From contig NZ_CP072309.1 in NCBI RefSeq assembly GCF_017726655.1, positions 1,360,501 through 1,424,500 on the forward strand: a stretch of 64,000 nt of DNA, given 5' to 3'. Numbering within the stretch: the stretch's first letter is position 1; each line of letters starts with the position of its first letter. Of the stretch, positions 62,567 through 64,000 are shown one piece after another. The notes beneath the pieces are model-generated. The model saw nothing but the letters and a program-made list of their open reading frames with translations, was not told the origin of the DNA and did no database searches. Source of the stretch: Agrobacterium tumefaciens. Its GTDB lineage: Bacteria; Pseudomonadota; Alphaproteobacteria; Rhizobiales; Rhizobiaceae. The position numbers and the translations under genes are program-made.

Positions 62567-64000
62567 TCACGTCACCTCCGGCTCGAAATCGACTAGAACC
62601 GCGCCTGCCGTCACCATATCGCCCTCAGCACAATTGATCGCCGTCACAGTCCCCCTGGCGGGTGCGCGGATGGTGTGCTCCATCTTCATGGCCTCCATCA
62701 CGACAAGCGCCTCGCCGGCCTCCACCACGGCGCCGTCCTCGCTCAGAATGGCGCGGATAACGCCGGGCATGGGGGCTTCCAGACCTCCGATATGAGTGCT
62801 GGCCTCTTCCATATCGACGGGATCAGGTTGAGCGATACGATAACGCTCACCATCGAGAACAAGTACGAAACTGCCGCCCCCCTCAAAGAAATGTCCCTGT
62901 TTTTTCCGTCCGTCCAAGCTCGCCTGAAGTCTGCCTTCGTCTGAAAGGCCGCCGCGGGCGTCGATGGTCCGTCCATTGATGGCAAATGAAAAGGTGCCTT
63001 TCTCATAGATGGCAATAACTTGTATCGGCTTGTTATCGAACGAGAAAGAGAGCGTTTCCCGCGCTGGTGCATTAAGGCGAAATGCCGATGTGGCTTTCCA
63101 CGGACTATGGGGATCTGACTTTGAGGAGGATTCCCCTTGTTTGTGCCGTGAAAGAAGCAGGCCAAGCGCGGCCATTGCAATCTCAATGTCGCCGGTCGCT
63201 GGCGTAGCAAAAAGAGCCGGCTCGTTGCGGGCAATGAAGCCCGTATCGAGATCGGCACTGGCGAAGGCCTCCAGTCCTGCAAGACGCGTGAGGAATGCGG
63301 CATTGCTGTTCACACCCGAAATCGCCAGCTTTTCAAGTGCAAGTCGGAGACGCCGCACCGAGGATGGGCGGTCTTGGTCCCAGACGATGAGCTTGGCAAT
63401 CATCGGGTCGTAATGCACGGTAATGGCGTCACCGGCGCGGATACCGCTATCTACCCTCACATGAGGCCCTTGATCGGGGAAAACGAGATGGCTGACGGTG
63501 CCAATGGACGGCAGGAAATCATGGGACGGGTCCTCGGCGTAAATCCGTGCCTCGATGGCATGGCCATTTATGCCGAGATTGGCCCAGCTTTCCGGCAAGG
63601 CCTCCCCATTCGCCACTCTTATCTGCCACTCCACCAGATCGAGCCCGGTAATGTATTCCGTCACCGGATGTTCGACCTGAAGCCTCGTGTTCATCTCCAT
63701 GAAATAGAACTCGCCGGAGGGATCGAGCAGGAATTCGATTGTTCCCGCGCCTCGATAATCAATGGCGCGGGCAGCGGCTACGGCAGCGTCGTACATGCGT
63801 TGACGCAGCCTGTCGGACAGTCCGGGGGCAGGGGCTTCTTCTATCACCTTTTGATGGCGGCGCTGGATAGAGCAATCGCGTTCGAAGAGAGAAAAGCAAT
63901 TACCATGTGCATCGGCAAAGACCTGGACTTCCACATGGCGCGGTCGTTCAAGGTATTTCTCGATCAGCATTCGGTCATCGCCAAAGGCAGCCAGCGCCTC
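62567..64000 (-). CDS. Methylcrotonyl-CoA carboxylase biotin-carrying alpha subunit (5' end outside window)
   Basis: The 3' 478 codons of an acyl-CoA carboxylase alpha subunit; the start is beyond base 64000. Biotin carboxylase features are FERDCSIQRRHQKVIEEAP, MEMNTRLQVEHPVTE and DPMIAKLIVWD. The C-terminal biotin carrier domain ends with VVMEAMKMEHTI, whose lysine is biotinylated. Linkage to HMG-CoA lyase and a hydratase points to 3-methylcrotonyl-CoA as substrate (LiuD type) rather than propionyl-CoA. Confidence 0.92.
   Translation of the reverse strand, partial: EALAAFGDDRMLIEKYLERPRHVEVQVFADAHGNCFSLFERDCSIQRRHQKVIEEAPAPGLSDRLRQRMYDAAVAAARAIDYRGAGTIEFLLDPSGEFYFMEMNTRLQVEHPVTEYITGLDLVEWQIRVANGEALPESWANLGINGHAIEARIYAEDPSHDFLPSIGTVSHLVFPDQGPHVRVDSGIRAGDAITVHYDPMIAKLIVWDQDRPSSVRRLRLALEKLAISGVNSNAAFLTRLAGLEAFASADLDTGFIARNEPALFATPATGDIEIAMAALGLLLSRHKQGESSSKSDPHSPWKATSAFRLNAPARETLSFSFDNKPIQVIAIYEKGTFSFAINGRTIDARGGLSDEGRLQASLDGRKKQGHFFEGGGSFVLVLDGERYRIAQPDPVDMEEASTHIGGLEAPMPGVIRAILSEDGAVVEAGEALVVMEAMKMEHTIRAPARGTVTAINCAEGDMVTAGAVLVDFEPEVT

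Noticed and set aside
1-64000. CRISPR arrays, insertion sequences and prophage
   Set aside because: No regularly spaced repeats, transposase-like frames or phage structural genes were recognised anywhere in the window.

Overview
The window is one contiguous stretch of a Rhizobiaceae chromosome or chromid, most like Agrobacterium. The evidence is gene order and content: ruvCAB then tolQRAB-pal-cpoB-tilS-ftsH-glmM, a serC leader RNA of the alphaproteobacterial type, zapA followed by 6S RNA, DUF465/DUF1192/DUF1465/DUF4164 proteins, and high GC coding with CtrA-type TTAA-N7-TTAA boxes. From memory, this gene set lies on the linear chromosome of A. tumefaciens-group strains; that placement is inference. 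It is mostly core genome. One short stretch after a tRNA (about 57.1-58.9 kb) looks acquired.

Layout. 0-2.8 kb: purK (cut by the window edge) and purE, two divergent DUF465 small proteins, a TauE-type exporter. 2.8-9.5 kb: a ThiE-like protein, a Sel1-repeat protein, suhB, a MotA/TolQ-like plus OmpA-domain motor pair whose second gene is frameshifted in a G run, and an FAD dehydrogenase. 9.5-14.7 kb: an ABC exporter, rpmE, DUF1465, a candidate CtrA-controlled sRNA, DUF1192 with an MFS transporter, and a 51-residue membrane protein. 14.7-22.5 kb: carbon metabolism on the minus strand (tkt, gap, an NhaP2-type antiporter, pgk, class I fba), with a 27-bp palindrome upstream of fba. 22.8-29.1 kb: DUF4164, zapA, 6S RNA, a CNNM/CorC protein, 5-formyl-THF cyclo-ligase, a YmdB-like phosphodiesterase, an exported MBL protein, a PPOX protein and yebC. 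29.2-32.6 kb: a flavin monooxygenase and a chemoreceptor. 32.9-37.5 kb: ruvCAB, small stress or house-cleaning genes, two tandem Nudix genes and ybgC. 37.8-48.5 kb: the Tol-Pal envelope machine, tilS, ftsH, glmM. 48.6-57.1 kb: an outer-membrane barrel protein, serC-serA, a Tim44-like protein, an OpgC-like acyltransferase, mnmA and tRNA-Met(CAT). 57.1-58.9 kb: lower-GC segment with a Kps-like glycan gene and orphan fragments. 59.0-64.0 kb: panB-panC and a leucine-degradation operon (MCC alpha subunit, HMG-CoA lyase, enoyl-CoA hydratase).

How it fits together. Tol-Pal, FtsH, GlmM and the outer-membrane protein are envelope genes; CtrA-like boxes occur before tolQ, before pal and before the outer-membrane protein gene, suggesting that envelope constriction functions are tied to the cell cycle. 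ZapA and 6S RNA are adjacent, as in many proteobacteria. tkt, gap, pgk and fba form a glycolysis/gluconeogenesis block. The more novel-looking items are the candidate CtrA-driven sRNA near 12.7 kb, the uncharacterised motor pair with its G-run frameshift, the fba palindrome and the post-tRNA insert. No CRISPR array, transposase, integrase or recognisable defence cassette was seen.
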